Shown here: positions 63,701 through 64,000 of the stretch, piece after piece
How the letters are laid out: every line of letters starts with the position of its first letter
Position numbering within the stretch: the stretch's first letter is position 1
Assembly: GCA_023415205.1 (NCBI GenBank)
Contig: JAEZLR010000027.1
Span: 1 to 64,000 of the forward strand
Length of the DNA stretch: 64,000 nt
Direction of reading: 5' to 3'
Source of the DNA: Bacillota bacterium
GTDB lineage: Bacteria; Bacillota; Clostridia; DSM-8532
Translations under genes and position numbers: made by a program
The notes under the pieces: generated by a model
Seen by the model: only the letters and a program-made list of their open reading frames with translations
What the model was told of the DNA's origin: nothing
The model's database searches: none

Positions 63701-64000
63701 ATGAAGCTATTCAAAACAAAATTTGGCGAAATTCGTTCTGGCTGGGTAATTGCCGCAGTTTTAATTCTTATTGTAATCGCTCAGCTCTTGGGTGCCTCTC
63801 TTGTACCTGATGACGGGTCAGAGGAGAGTATTGCTGTCATAATAGGAGTAACCTCCATTTATTGTTTGCTCACTATTGGAGGCGGACTGCTTCTATTTAA
63901 GCTATTTTATAAACGGAGCGTACGGCAAATCGGCCTGATAAAGAAAGGTTGGCTTAAAGCATCGCTGCATGGGCTTTTAATAGGCACCGTTTCCATAAGC
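63701..64000 (+). CDS. N-terminus of a CPBP-type membrane protein, cut by the window edge
   Basis: ATG at 63701 after AGGAAGC; 100 codons are visible and the frame is still open at 64000. It reads MKLFKTKFGEIRSGWVIAAV, a first helix (about 14-33), a short loop, a second helix (about 46-66), then the basic KRSVRQIGLIKKGWLKASLH and a third helix. The basic loop before helix three is typical of CPBP intramembrane proteases (CAAX/Abi family). The catalytic EExxxR lies outside the window, so the family is tentative. Confidence 0.6.
   Translation, partial: MKLFKTKFGEIRSGWVIAAVLILIVIAQLLGASLVPDDGSEESIAVIIGVTSIYCLLTIGGGLLLFKLFYKRSVRQIGLIKKGWLKASLHGLLIGTVSIS

Overview
The window is a 64 kb stretch of a spore-forming, anaerobic-type Firmicute, most likely class Clostridia. 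The case rests on spoVS, an AbrB-type transition-state regulator, RNase Y with YmdB, a Firmicute-type infC-rpmI-rplT leader, T-box and lysine riboswitch control, strong Shine-Dalgarno sites (AGGAGG) and sigma-A promoters. The rest of the cell machinery is ordinary. I cannot name a genus from the sequence alone. From about 2.6 kb onward the DNA looks like stable core chromosome. The first 2.6 kb are visibly more AT-rich and broken.

Layout. 1-2.6 kb: a decayed accessory patch on the minus strand, with the tail of a polymorphic (Rhs-like) toxin carrying in-frame stops, an IS110-type transposase remnant, an intact SUKH-like protein and a frameshifted small protein, both immunity candidates. 2.6-6.3 kb: a T-box controlled operon (specifier apparently CUC, leucine) of an acyl-CoA synthetase, a TIM-barrel isomerase and an amidohydrolase. 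6.4-11.8 kb: a heterodimeric ABC exporter followed by a WYL regulator, a DUF3795 protein and an unknown protein. 12-14.3 kb: a small membrane protein, a DUF3048 lipoprotein, a DUF1292 protein and ruvX. 14.5-19.5 kb: the glycolytic cluster gap-pgk-tpiA-gpmI. 19.7-21.9 kb: infC-rpmI-rplT and an rRNA methyltransferase. 21.9-23.7 kb: hemolysin-III protein, flavodoxin and a MarR repressor with a clear operator. 23.9-28.5 kb: rpoD, dnaG, dgt and abrB.

28.7-34 kb holds a zinc-ribbon membrane protein, a response regulator/ABC transporter/histidine kinase module with phased TTGACC repeats before both transcription units, and an unknown membrane protein. 34.2-38.7 kb: tRNA-Pro(GGG), a radical SAM protein and, on the plus strand, a DUF3810 metallopeptidase-like protein and a SulP transporter. 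38.8-47.1 kb: SPFH/NfeD pair, GNAT-like protein, PhoH-PIN ATPase, YhaM-like exonuclease, HD-GYP phosphodiesterase and phosphoglucomutase. 47.2-51.6 kb: spoVS-ymdB-rny, folD and a GNAT protein. 51.9-59.5 kb: ddh, YgiQ radical SAM, a TPR membrane protein and FtsK/SpoIIIE. 59.6-64 kb: a lysine riboswitch with dapA-dapB, a DUF624 protein, a LURP-one protein, tRNA-Leu(GAG) and the start of a CPBP-type membrane protein.

How it fits together. Lysine/DAP synthesis is represented by dapA and dapB under lysine control plus the one-step ddh route to meso-DAP. RNA turnover is represented twice (rny/ymdB and yhaM/phoH). Between 2.6 and 59.5 kb nearly all genes lie on the minus strand, and orientation flips to plus at about 59.5 kb. 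The most unusual items are the leucine-type T-box on an acyl-CoA synthetase operon, the phased regulator repeats around the two-component/ABC module, a likely AUU start on rny beside the classical AUU start of infC, and the toxin/immunity graveyard at the left edge. I did not find a convincing wholly new multi-gene system; the T-box operon is the best candidate for an undescribed pathway.
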